Below, one piece after another: positions 7,343 to 14,479 of a stretch of 17,112 bases of DNA (its first letter is position 1; each line of letters opens with the position of its first letter). This DNA comes from an uncultured Lachnospiraceae bacterium. GTDB taxonomy: Bacteria > Bacillota > Clostridia > Lachnospirales > Lachnospiraceae. Made by a program: the position numbers and the translations under genes. Under the pieces are notes generated by a model, which saw nothing but the letters and a program-made list of their open reading frames with translations, was not told the DNA's origin and did no database searches. Location: NCBI GenBank assembly GCA_910577445.1, contig CAJTMZ010000087.1:1-17112 (forward strand), read 5' to 3'.

Positions 7343-8004
7343 AGCTGATACCCCATTCCCCGCCGGGTTTTGATAAAGTCCGGCAGACCTATTTCCTCTA
7401 ACTTTGCCCGCAGCCGGGTAATATTCACGCTGAGGGTATTGTCGTCGATATATATCTGGTTATCCCACAAATTCTCAAGCAAATCGGCCCTGGACACAAT
7501 TTCGCCCTTATCGGACATGAGCCTTGCCAGAATTTTCAGCTCGTTGCGGGTAAGCTCCGCTTTTTGTCCGCCCTTTTCCGCAATCCCTTTTGTAAGATGC
7601 AAAGTCAGCCCGTTTGCCTCCAGAATATCCGCATCCCGCAATCCGCCGCACCGGCGCAGCACGGTCCTTACTCTGGCAAGCAGTACCGGCACATTATAGG
7701 GCTTTGTAATGTAATCGTCTCCGCCAAGGCTTAAGGCTTTTAACTCGTCCACTGCGGAATCCCGGCTTGTGACGATAATGACCGGCGTCTGTGTTTTCTT
7801 TCGGATATCGGCGCAGAGCATCATACCGTCCCGCCCGGGCAGCCCCAAATCCAGAAGAACCAGCGCCGGAGCACTATTTATCACCTGTCCGGTCACATCT
7901 TCAAAATCCGTGACCAGTACTGTCTCATACCCTTCATTTTCCAGAATCAGCGCAAGCTCGTCCCGGATAGCTCCGTCGTCCTCTATCACCATGATTTTCT
8001 CCAA
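7339..8004 (-). CDS. bceR: BceR-like OmpR-family response regulator
   Basis: A 221-residue two-component regulator with receiver and winged-helix DNA-binding domains. The acidic pair is D9/D10, the phosphorylation site is D52 in LVLLDLGLPG, the switch residue is T79 or S80, and K101 is in DYITKPY. The C-terminal half has the OmpR-type ELTRNELKIL ... RADLLENLW ... NTLSVNITRLRAKL pattern. It should activate the neighbouring transporter through the box at 6317-6330. The start is uncertain: TTG at 8004 has AGGAGG nine bases upstream, while an ATG four codons later has GGAG six bases upstream. The TTG reading gives the family-typical ME-K-I-M-V-IEDD start. Confidence 0.9.
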   Translation of the reverse strand: MEKIMVIEDDGAIRDELALILENEGYETVLVTDFEDVTGQVINSAPALVLLDLGLPGRDGMMLCADIRKKTQTPVIIVTSRDSAVDELKALSLGGDDYITKPYNVPVLLARVRTVLRRCGGLRDADILEANGLTLHLTKGIAEKGGQKAELTRNELKILARLMSDKGEIVSRADLLENLWDNQIYIDDNTLSVNITRLRAKLEEIGLPDFIKTRRGMGYQL

Positions 8005-8113
8005 AAAAGCCCGCCTCCTTTCTTCCTGTTTTCACATAATTTGCAACCGCATCGCAAAAAATGCATCTCCATGCGGCCTGTATCTTCCTGTTTTCCTTAT
8101 GATTCTCAACGGT

Positions 8114-9394
8114 TCATAATTCTTTTATAACATTTTCCTCCTCCGTAAAATTCCCCCCGTCCATACGCTCGCGCACAAATGGTACGTCTTTTCTTTTATA
8201 AAAAATATTGTGGTGGAGGTAAGCGTCCGGGTTCATGGAGGGGCTTATCGTTCCCCCCAAATCGTCATAGCTCACATTGTACCGGAAGGTATTGTGGATT
8301 GCCTCCTCCAGACAAAACATGACGCAGCCGCCCTCGTTTTGCCGGCTGTAATTATACTGGTAAACCGTTCCGTCGCCGGAGTCCGCGTCCCAGGCCATAC
8401 CGTCCTGATTGAGCCTTGTGTCCCTCACTTCATTATATTGAAACAGGGCGTCTTTGCATTTCCAGGGCCATATGCCTGCCGCAACCTTTCCGCCCCGCGC
8501 TTCCGGAAAACGGTAAACGCGGTCGTTCATTTCCTCCGCACAGGAATCCGCCGTGTTGTGCTCCACCACAGGCTTAAGGGCATACATCACTGTGATGCCG
8601 TCTCCTCCCGCCTCTTTCACATAATTTCCGGAAATTTGTATGTCCTTATGCCCGTATTTTTCAAAAAGCTCCTCCTCCAGTTCCGCTTTCATAAATTCCC
8701 TGCTTTTATAGCTGTAGCCGACTGCAATTCCCCACCGGCTCACCTTATGCACAAAGCACCCTCTGACGCTCACTTTCTCATATCTGGCAACTCCCGTCCG
8801 CTCCTCGTCATCCGGTTTCAGGCAGGTAAAATAAATGCCTCCGTTATTCATGTGTTTATCGTAGACGTTCCCGTTTACATTCCGAACTTCCAGATTTTCC
8901 AGATGGATTTCCCGCAGAGTCCCTCTGTTTTTTGCCACAACGGCAACCCCTGTGCGATTCATTTTCCGGGGCGCTTCATAAATCTCACCCACGATTTCGC
9001 CCTGATTGCTGACGGCGATATCCCGCAGCGTAACATAAGCGCAGTCATAGAGAAGCACTGCCGAAGACACATACCCTTCTTTTGTATGCGTTGGTGAATC
9101 CAGCTCCGTCCCATAATCCTGATACCAGATTCCCTGTCCCCTGGCCGCAATTTCCGGCGGATTTCCCTCTCCGTACGCGCCTATTAATATCGGAGCCTCT
9201 TTTGTTCCCTGTACCGATAAGTGCAGAAACTGCCCCGGAAACACGGAGCCTCTTTCCAGAAGCACCTGCTCTCCCGGCTTAAGGGGCAGACGGTTCACCG
9301 CAAAAAGCGTTGCAAAAGGATGGTGTGCGCTTCCGTCGTTTTTATCATTTCCCTTTTGGGCACTCACGTAATAAATCCTGGATGATGTTTTCAT
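8114..9394 (-). CDS. Right-handed parallel beta-helix protein (pectate-lyase-like fold), no signal peptide
   Basis: This 426-residue protein starts almost directly with the pattern YYVS...GND.NDGS..HPFATL (residues 8-30), the usual N-terminus of beta-helix proteins related to polysaccharide lyases and glycoside hydrolases. It continues with repeated short coils such as VTLRDIAVSNQG, REIHLENLEVRNVNGN and KDIQISGNYVKEAGGDGI. The final part (DGTVYQYNYSRQNEGGCVMFC, FRYNVSYDDLG) is a further helix. There is no signal peptide or anchor, so it is probably cytoplasmic and may act on imported oligosaccharides; the reaction cannot be named. ATG at 9394 has GGGAG seven bases upstream, and both lie in the 53-bp repeat. 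It follows the AlbA_2 gene, but was probably once coupled to the 152-residue gene. Confidence 0.75.
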   Translation of the reverse strand: MKTSSRIYYVSAQKGNDKNDGSAHHPFATLFAVNRLPLKPGEQVLLERGSVFPGQFLHLSVQGTKEAPILIGAYGEGNPPEIAARGQGIWYQDYGTELDSPTHTKEGYVSSAVLLYDCAYVTLRDIAVSNQGEIVGEIYEAPRKMNRTGVAVVAKNRGTLREIHLENLEVRNVNGNVYDKHMNNGGIYFTCLKPDDEERTGVARYEKVSVRGCFVHKVSRWGIAVGYSYKSREFMKAELEEELFEKYGHKDIQISGNYVKEAGGDGITVMYALKPVVEHNTADSCAEEMNDRVYRFPEARGGKVAAGIWPWKCKDALFQYNEVRDTRLNQDGMAWDADSGDGTVYQYNYSRQNEGGCVMFCLEEAIHNTFRYNVSYDDLGGTISPSMNPDAYLHHNIFYKRKDVPFVRERMDGGNFTEEENVIKEL

Positions 9395-9416
9395 ATTCCT
9401 GCTCCCGTAGTCTCTT
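9364..9416. repeat. 53-bp direct repeat, left copy (start of beta-helix gene)
   Basis: Matches 11015-11067 in 51 of 53 positions. On the minus strand it carries the ribosome site and first ten codons of the beta-helix gene. Its edge supplies the last two bases of the AlbA_2 gene's stop codon. Confidence 0.95.
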
Positions 9417-10941
9417 AAATAATACTTTTATAAATCAATTTATTTGTACTTCCTTCAGAAATGATATAACCTGTAGATGCCAGCATATTTAAATATCTCC
9501 AGGTCGTAGTTTCTGACTTACCACAAATACGCTTAGCTTCAGATGGCGTTATACTTCCTTTTTCCTCCATATATTCAACTATAGATATGACTTTTTTATA
9601 ATCAGCTTCTTTCAAAACTCCTTTCAAAACTTCTTTCAAACTCCTTTCATTCTTAATGACATGTATATCCTCTAAAAAGGCCGGATGAATCGGGATTCTG
9701 ATTCGCATTGCCCTTCTGTCAATATCCGTAAAAAACTCCGCTCTGGGAGAGCCATTCTTTTCCAATTCATCCTGTATGGTCGGGATTCCAGACGAGTGGC
9801 CTTCTGACAATTCCAGTTCTTTCAGAAATTCACCAAGCCTTCTGTTACGATAATATCTTGACACAAATCTTTTGCCTTCCGCAATGGTCTTTTCCGATAT
9901 AGACCTGTCAATTCCCGGAAAATTCATTATATTTATACAATCCGGTTCTATCTCTATCGTTACCGGCTCGCAAGACATATAGTCTCTGTGATAAAAAGCA
10001 TTTACTACAGCCTCCTCCACTGCCTGATAAGGATAATTCATAATTCTAAGGGCTTCCATTTGATTGGAAATTTTTATAACCTTTTCTCGAATAAAAATAT
10101 TTCTGAATCGTTCCATAGTCGCCTGAATCATTTGAGGCACTGAACCTGTTATGATAGGATAATCCTCACTTAAGCCCGGATTTTTTACACTGCCCTCCGG
10201 AAATGATGTCATCTGTACATAAGTATATCTGAAAAATTTCTCGGGATGTTCGCAAAACAGCATTAATGCCACATTTTGGATATACCGAAGTTCTGGCGGC
10301 CCTTCCAGCAACTGCATGTCCTCCAATATAGATTCAACCCCGCGCTCACTCACTAGCTTTGCCAGCTTACTTCCCGTTTTACGCAAATGGTCCTCTAGAA
10401 GAACCGGAGAAATATCTGCAAATGTCGCCTTATGGTTCGCCCTGCAGTCAAAAGGTGTCTGGTCTGTCATATTAACCAGTTCCCTTTCCTGCTCTGCATT
10501 TGCCCTTACAGAATTCGTCAGATAACGAATATAGTAGCTGAATTTTTTATCTTTTTTTCCTGTAACATATTCCGGCACCTTATATGGCCTTTGCTGACCG
10601 GTTCTGGCCACAATAATCAATATCCATCTTCCATCTATCCAGGCCGGAATAACTTTGGGAAAATATGCCGGTGCCATCATATTATTGTAACCAAGCATTT
10701 CTCTTTGTATTTTATCTAACATATTCTCCGGAATCCCTTTTACCGGCCTCACGGCAACACCGTCTTTTTCTTCAACCCCTACAACAATATATCCGCCGCC
10801 TTCATTATTATAATCATTGGCAAATGCACAAATACTATGATAAATATCGTCAGGATTCCAACCTGTTTTAAATTCAATACGATTTGATTCTATTCTATGC
10901 TTTTTCAATAAATCATCTATACTGATTTCCAGCTCCATCAT
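9415..10941 (-). CDS. AlbA_2 (Schlafen-like) / HATPase_c_4 / winged-helix protein, COG2865 type
   Basis: This 508-residue protein has three recognisable parts. Residues 15-130 form an AlbA_2 (Schlafen-like, DUF4325-region) domain with ESNRIEFKTGWN and CAFANDYNNEGGGYIVVGV (38-56). Residues about 300-420 form the RecG-C-like HATPase_c_4 domain with EEAVVNAFYHRDY (309-321), YRNRRLGEFL (364-373) and EGHSSGIPTI (380-389). Residues 440-505 form a winged helix with ITPSEAKRICGKSETTTWRYLNML. The family is usually called putative transcriptional regulator or ATP-dependent helicase-like, and is common in accessory DNA; the role is unproven. The ribosome site GGGGTG is two bases from ATG 10941 and five from ATG 10938, so the second ATG may be used. 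The gene is AT-richer than its neighbours and is the sole content of the repeat-bounded segment. Confidence 0.85.
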   Translation of the reverse strand: MMELEISIDDLLKKHRIESNRIEFKTGWNPDDIYHSICAFANDYNNEGGGYIVVGVEEKDGVAVRPVKGIPENMLDKIQREMLGYNNMMAPAYFPKVIPAWIDGRWILIIVARTGQQRPYKVPEYVTGKKDKKFSYYIRYLTNSVRANAEQERELVNMTDQTPFDCRANHKATFADISPVLLEDHLRKTGSKLAKLVSERGVESILEDMQLLEGPPELRYIQNVALMLFCEHPEKFFRYTYVQMTSFPEGSVKNPGLSEDYPIITGSVPQMIQATMERFRNIFIREKVIKISNQMEALRIMNYPYQAVEEAVVNAFYHRDYMSCEPVTIEIEPDCINIMNFPGIDRSISEKTIAEGKRFVSRYYRNRRLGEFLKELELSEGHSSGIPTIQDELEKNGSPRAEFFTDIDRRAMRIRIPIHPAFLEDIHVIKNERSLKEVLKGVLKEADYKKVISIVEYMEEKGSITPSEAKRICGKSETTTWRYLNMLASTGYIISEGSTNKLIYKSII

Positions 10942-11007
10942 TTCACCCCAATCTGATTCCGTTTACTTATTACCATAGCAGCTTCAGATAAATAAATCCT
11001 TTCCATA

Positions 11008-11466
11008 TCAAAGTTCACATAATAAATCCCGGATGATGTTTTCATATTCCTGCTCCCGTAGTCTCTTTTCGATAATTGTGCTTACTTCTCTGTAGCCAAA
11101 GCCGTCCCCGTTATATCTGGTAAACAAATCCCTGTTTTCATCGTAAAAGGCTCTCTTTTTCTCCTCCGTAATTTCTCTGTATGGATATCTTCCCACCTGC
11201 TCTCCCTTAAAGACCGTGTAATCTAACTTAAACTGCGTCAGCTCATACTGCAGGTACATGGACGGCGTATAGTAAACAGGGCCATATACGATTCCGCCCT
11301 CAGAAAGCGCCTTTTCCGCCTCCGCATTTTTCCTCCGTCTCCGCTCATCCACAACCTCCAAATCCGGCGTAGGAATCAGGTTCATCCACGCTGCAATCTG
11401 AAGTCTTGCAAGGACCTCGCTTACTTCCTCTTTTGAAGTCAACCTATAAAAACCGCCGTCTGTCAT
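11008..11466 (-). CDS. Hypothetical protein, 152 residues, helix-rich C-terminus; tail altered by insertion
   Basis: I do not recognise this protein with confidence. It is soluble, with no signal peptide or membrane segment. It begins SKEEVSEVLARLQIAAWMN, has a basic stretch ERRRRKNAEAEKAL (41-54), and ends with EITEEKKRAFYDENRDLFTR (98-117) followed by a long charged helix. That last pattern resembles the C-terminal chaperone helices of SurA/parvulin-like proteins, but no prolyl-isomerase domain is present, so this is only a resemblance. The last 15 or so codons lie in a 53-bp repeat. Joining across the insertion would replace its RDLLCEL ending with QDLLRECPKGK and make it overlap the beta-helix start by 50 bases. 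A good promoter lies 50 bases upstream. Confidence 0.65.
   Translation of the reverse strand: MTDGGFYRLTSKEEVSEVLARLQIAAWMNLIPTPDLEVVDERRRRKNAEAEKALSEGGIVYGPVYYTPSMYLQYELTQFKLDYTVFKGEQVGRYPYREITEEKKRAFYDENRDLFTRYNGDGFGYREVSTIIEKRLREQEYENIIRDLLCEL
11015..11067. repeat. 53-bp direct repeat, right copy (end of the 152-residue gene)
   Basis: Matches 9364-9416 with two differences. Here the repeat provides the 3' end of the 152-residue gene; the stop codon lies just outside it, in segment-specific DNA. Confidence 0.95.
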
Positions 11467-11514
11467 AACATTTTACCTTTACTTCCTAAAATGCTTTTCT
11501 TTTATAGTAATTAA

Positions 11515-11543
11515 AGTATACGTGAATTTAAAGGGAAGCTCAA
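11515..11543 (-). promoter_or_regulatory. Sigma-A-type promoter of the 152-residue gene / beta-helix unit
   Basis: Minus-strand TTGAGC (11538-11543), a 17-base spacer and a near-consensus TATACT (11515-11520). It sits just after the terminator of the sugar operon and about 50 bases before the ATG at 11466, so the downstream genes have their own transcription unit. Confidence 0.7.
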
Positions 11544-11566
11544 CCTGAAAATCCTGAAATACACAT

Positions 11567-11610
11567 AATAAAAAGGTGTAAAGCACGCGCCAATCGCAGC
11601 CTTACACCTT
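11567..11610 (-). terminator. Rho-independent terminator of the sugar operon
   Basis: On the minus strand AAGGTGTAAGGC (11599-11610) pairs with GCTTTACACCTT (11573-11584), a 12-bp stem with one G-T pair, followed by TTTTTATT. It starts ten bases after the GH2 stop codon. Confidence 0.92.
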
Positions 11611-11619
11611 ATCCGCTTT

Positions 11620-13587
11620 CTACAAAACCTTATCCCCCACCGGCCTGTACACTTCTATTTCATTCATCTCTGCCGGTTCCGCATTTTCCACTGTCCATAC
11701 GTCCCCCGGCTTCATATCGGGAACAGCCAGCGCTTTCCCTTTCAGCTTTAGCACATACCCTTTCACCGTGTATCGGGGAAGATGGTTCTTGCATGTAACC
11801 GTAAGCCGGCCATCCTCCAGCCTGACGTCAAGGGGTGAATATTCTTTCCTCACAGTATAATAGGAAGGCTTGGGCTCGCCGCACAGTCCCGCAGAGCCGT
11901 GTACCCGCTTTTTCAGCTTTCCCTCGCCGTCCTCGCCCATCTGGGTACGGTAATCGTTCAGGCAAAAATAAATAGTGCCCGCAATATTGGGATACTTCCT
12001 GTAGCATGCCATCTTTTCCATGAAAATCGCTTCCCTGCGCTTATCCCCGCCGTCAAAGGCCGGCTCGCACAGACCAAACTCCGAAGGAATCATGGGCTTA
12101 TCGGGATTCTGCTTCACGATGGCGTCCCATTCCTCATACTGGTCATACCCCTGATGCCATGTTCCGATGTAATCGTTAATCATCATCACGTCCCCGTCCG
12201 TGGTGCCGTCAACGGAATGTCCCTTGTAAATGGAATTGGAAACATAATTGGCCGGGCGGGAAGGGTCAAGCCGGTGGGTATAAGCCACCGCGTCCTTTAT
12301 GTACTGAATGGTTTCCTCACACTGTCCGTCCAGCTCGTTTCCCACGCCCCAGGCAATGATGGAAGGGTGGTTTCTGTGAAACGCCACCATCTCGTTCATC
12401 TGCTCTTTAAAAACCTCCCACTGCCGCTTTCCGGCTCTTGGCGGACGCATTCCCCAGAAAGGAACCTCCTCCTGCACCAGCATTCCGTGGCGGTCACACC
12501 AGTCGAATACCCGGTCGTCCTGCTGCCAGTGAAAGCGGGTCAGCACGCTGTTGGATTCTTTCAGAATAAGAAGCATTTTCTCAAGCTGTTCCTTCGGCTC
12601 CGCCATGCCGAAAGCCGGGTCGGAGCCGGGCATCCACTCCGTACCGGGAAGCTTCACCGATTCTCCGTTTAGGTAAAGCTCCCTTCCCTGAACCCGCAAC
12701 TCCCGAAAACCAAACACCACCGTCTCCCTGTCAAGAATTTCCTCTCCCCGCTTTAAGACCATTTTCAGGGTATAAAGACAGGGGCTGTCAAAATGCCAGT
12801 AATTCACCGAAGGCAAAACTCTGCCCGGAATTTGTGCTTTTCCCGCCGCTATGCATTCCTTTCCTTCGCAGACGGGCTTTTGCGTGTCTCTTTGCCCCTC
12901 TCCCCCGAAGGCATTCTCCAGGGTATCGAAAGAAGTTTCCAGGCCGCAGTCTTTTCTCCCGGCGTCAGCCTCCGCATCATCGCAGCCCTCATAAAGGCTC
13001 CATTCCATAAAAAGCCCTTCCTCGTCTCCGGCGCTGTCAACCATTCCCGAAAAACCAAACACGGCGCTTCCCTTATCCTGCCGCTCGTCCCGCAGCGTAA
13101 TAACCGGCCGCGCCGTCACTTCGAGATTTTTAAGAAAACTTTTTCCTGTAACCAGAAGCTCCACAGGCCGGATAATTCCTCCGTCGTTTGCCCAGTCAAA
13201 GCTGGTGTCAAAGGGAAGCATCTGCTCCGAAAACCGGTTGTCGGCTTTAACCACAAGCTGATTTTCCTCCCCGAACCGAAGCCCGGCGGTCAGTTCCACC
13301 ACAAAGGGCGTATACCCGGAATTTAAATGGCAGCCAATTTCCTCTCCGTTTAAATAAATATGAGCGTCATGGTACACGGCACGAAACAGCGCCCGCACCC
13401 TTTTTCCTTTCCATGCGTCTTCCGGTACAAAAGAATGGCAATACCAGCCAATCCCCCAATACTCCTCCGTTCCCTCCTCAACATTCCACGTGTGGGGTAT
13501 CGTCACTTCCCGTCCCTTTTCGAGACAGGTAATTTCCTCCCCCGGTGCAAATTTCCATTTTTCAAGATTTATTTTTTCAAGTGCCAT
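11620..13587 (-). CDS. Glycoside hydrolase family 2 enzyme (beta-galactosidase/beta-glucuronidase-like)
   Basis: A 655-residue retaining glycosidase with the GH2 order: N-terminal sugar-binding jelly roll (about 1-145, with PHTWN and the DNRFSEQMLPFDTSFDWANDGG stretch), immunoglobulin-like domain (about 150-300), then TIM barrel. The acid/base is E418 in GVGNELD, the nucleophile E503 in MIPSEFG, both intact. R351-F-H in TRFHWQQDD and W384-type barrel residues follow the family. No signal peptide is present, so it acts in the cytoplasm on imported sugar. Residues about 201-250 are an acidic, Cys-containing stretch inside the immunoglobulin-like domain that looks like a lineage-specific insert. 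The GGAGG site is eleven bases from the ATG. It is last in the operon after a binding protein and two permeases. GH2 covers galactosidases, glucuronidases, mannosidases and others, so the linkage is not assigned. Confidence 0.9.
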   Translation of the reverse strand: MALEKINLEKWKFAPGEEITCLEKGREVTIPHTWNVEEGTEEYWGIGWYCHSFVPEDAWKGKRVRALFRAVYHDAHIYLNGEEIGCHLNSGYTPFVVELTAGLRFGEENQLVVKADNRFSEQMLPFDTSFDWANDGGIIRPVELLVTGKSFLKNLEVTARPVITLRDERQDKGSAVFGFSGMVDSAGDEEGLFMEWSLYEGCDDAEADAGRKDCGLETSFDTLENAFGGEGQRDTQKPVCEGKECIAAGKAQIPGRVLPSVNYWHFDSPCLYTLKMVLKRGEEILDRETVVFGFRELRVQGRELYLNGESVKLPGTEWMPGSDPAFGMAEPKEQLEKMLLILKESNSVLTRFHWQQDDRVFDWCDRHGMLVQEEVPFWGMRPPRAGKRQWEVFKEQMNEMVAFHRNHPSIIAWGVGNELDGQCEETIQYIKDAVAYTHRLDPSRPANYVSNSIYKGHSVDGTTDGDVMMINDYIGTWHQGYDQYEEWDAIVKQNPDKPMIPSEFGLCEPAFDGGDKRREAIFMEKMACYRKYPNIAGTIYFCLNDYRTQMGEDGEGKLKKRVHGSAGLCGEPKPSYYTVRKEYSPLDVRLEDGRLTVTCKNHLPRYTVKGYVLKLKGKALAVPDMKPGDVWTVENAEPAEMNEIEVYRPVGDKVL

Positions 13588-13648
13588 TATACGTTTTTCC
13601 TCCGATAGCCTCGCGGTCTGCCGCCGCCAAAAAAGTGTTTTCCGTTTT

Positions 13649-14479
13649 CTATCCCTTTACCGCTCCAGCCGCAATTCCCTTGATAAACGTCTTTGAGCAA
13701 AGGCTGAATATCACTATCATGGGAAGCACGGACAGGCCAAGGGCGCACATAATTGCTCCGTAATCGCTCCTGAAAGCGTTTGACAGGCTGTTTACCATAA
13801 GAGGCACCGTAAACAGTTCCTGTCTGTTAATCAAAATAACGGGCAGTACATAGTTATTCCAGGACGCCAGAAACACCAGCGTGGCCAGCGTCATAATTCC
13901 CGGTTTGATGCAGGGCACCACTATTTTTATAAAGATTCCCGGCTCCGAACAGCCGTCAAGCCTTGCCGACTCCAAAAGCTCGTCGGGCACGCCGTCGCTT
14001 GCAAACTGGGTCATAAGGAATGCGCCCAAAGGGTAAGCCGCCCAGATAAAAATCAGTGGGAAAAGGGTTGACAAAAGCCCCATATTTTTCATTTCCAACA
14101 TATAGCCAATCATGGAAATCTGTCCCGGAATCATCATAATCGCCACGATAAAGGCAAAGATGGCCTTTTTTCCCTTAAAATCGTATTTGGCAAGGGCAAA
14201 GCCAATCAGGGAGGATACCGTCACGCTGATAATAACCGAAGCTGCCGACACGGCAATGGAATTTATGTACGCCTGAAAATATCCTTTCGACACTACCATT
14301 TTGAAGTTTTCAAGAAAGTAGCTTCCCGGCAGCACCGGCATTCCCTTAAAAATATCCTCGCTGTAGTAGGTACTCATTATAAACACGATATACAGGGGAA
14401 AAAACATAACCAGCGTCATCAGTATCAGCAAAATCTGTTTTACCGCCGCCATGGCTTTCTTTTTGGTTTTTTTACTCAT
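13649..14479 (-). CDS. Sugar ABC transporter permease, MalG/UgpE type
   Basis: A 276-residue inner-membrane subunit with six predicted membrane segments, the first at about 13-35. The ATPase-contacting EAA loop is ELLESARLDGCSEPGIF (about 165-182), matching the CUT1 (oligosaccharide) transporter pattern EAA..DGA....F. Its start overlaps the end of the other permease gene by eight bases, and the ribosome site GGGGGAACAGGA lies inside that gene, so the two are translationally coupled. No ATPase gene follows; Firmicute CUT1 systems often share a distant MsmK/MsiK-type ATPase, which is the likely arrangement here. Confidence 0.92.
   Translation of the reverse strand: MSKKTKKKAMAAVKQILLILMTLVMFFPLYIVFIMSTYYSEDIFKGMPVLPGSYFLENFKMVVSKGYFQAYINSIAVSAASVIISVTVSSLIGFALAKYDFKGKKAIFAFIVAIMMIPGQISMIGYMLEMKNMGLLSTLFPLIFIWAAYPLGAFLMTQFASDGVPDELLESARLDGCSEPGIFIKIVVPCIKPGIMTLATLVFLASWNNYVLPVILINRQELFTVPLMVNSLSNAFRSDYGAIMCALGLSVLPMIVIFSLCSKTFIKGIAAGAVKG

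Larger units (their letters stand above)
9364..11014 (-). mobile_element. Putative one-gene inserted cassette with long direct repeats
   Basis: The segment between two 53-bp near-identical repeats holds only the AlbA_2/HATPase gene. It separates two genes that would overlap if the segment and one repeat were removed. No transposase, integrase or terminal inverted repeat is visible, so the mechanism is unknown; site-specific integration with att-like repeats is one possibility. One repeat copy is included in the span. Confidence 0.5.

Noticed and set aside
8047..8076. CCGCAT ... ATGCGG hairpin after the beta-helix gene as a terminator
   Set aside because: The 6-bp stem has an 18-base loop and is not followed by a T-run on the minus strand, so it was not called as a terminator.
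8021..8094. Repeated TCTTCCTGTTTT at 8021-8032 and 8083-8094 upstream of the response regulator
   Set aside because: Only 12 bases, purine-rich, and one copy overlaps the ribosome-site region; chance similarity is likely and it does not match the BceR box.
8210..9097. 295-codon plus-strand open frame
   Set aside because: Antisense to the beta-helix gene, Cys/His/Phe-rich composition typical of a reverse shadow, with no ribosome site.
9417..11014. Terminal inverted repeats or IS-like ends at the borders of the AlbA_2 segment
   Set aside because: The two inner edges were compared as reverse complements and share only AT-rich words such as ATTTATTT; no convincing inverted repeat and no transposase gene.
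11899..12672. 257-codon plus-strand open frame
   Set aside because: Antisense to the GH2 catalytic domain whose active-site motifs are intact; the frame has shadow-like composition.
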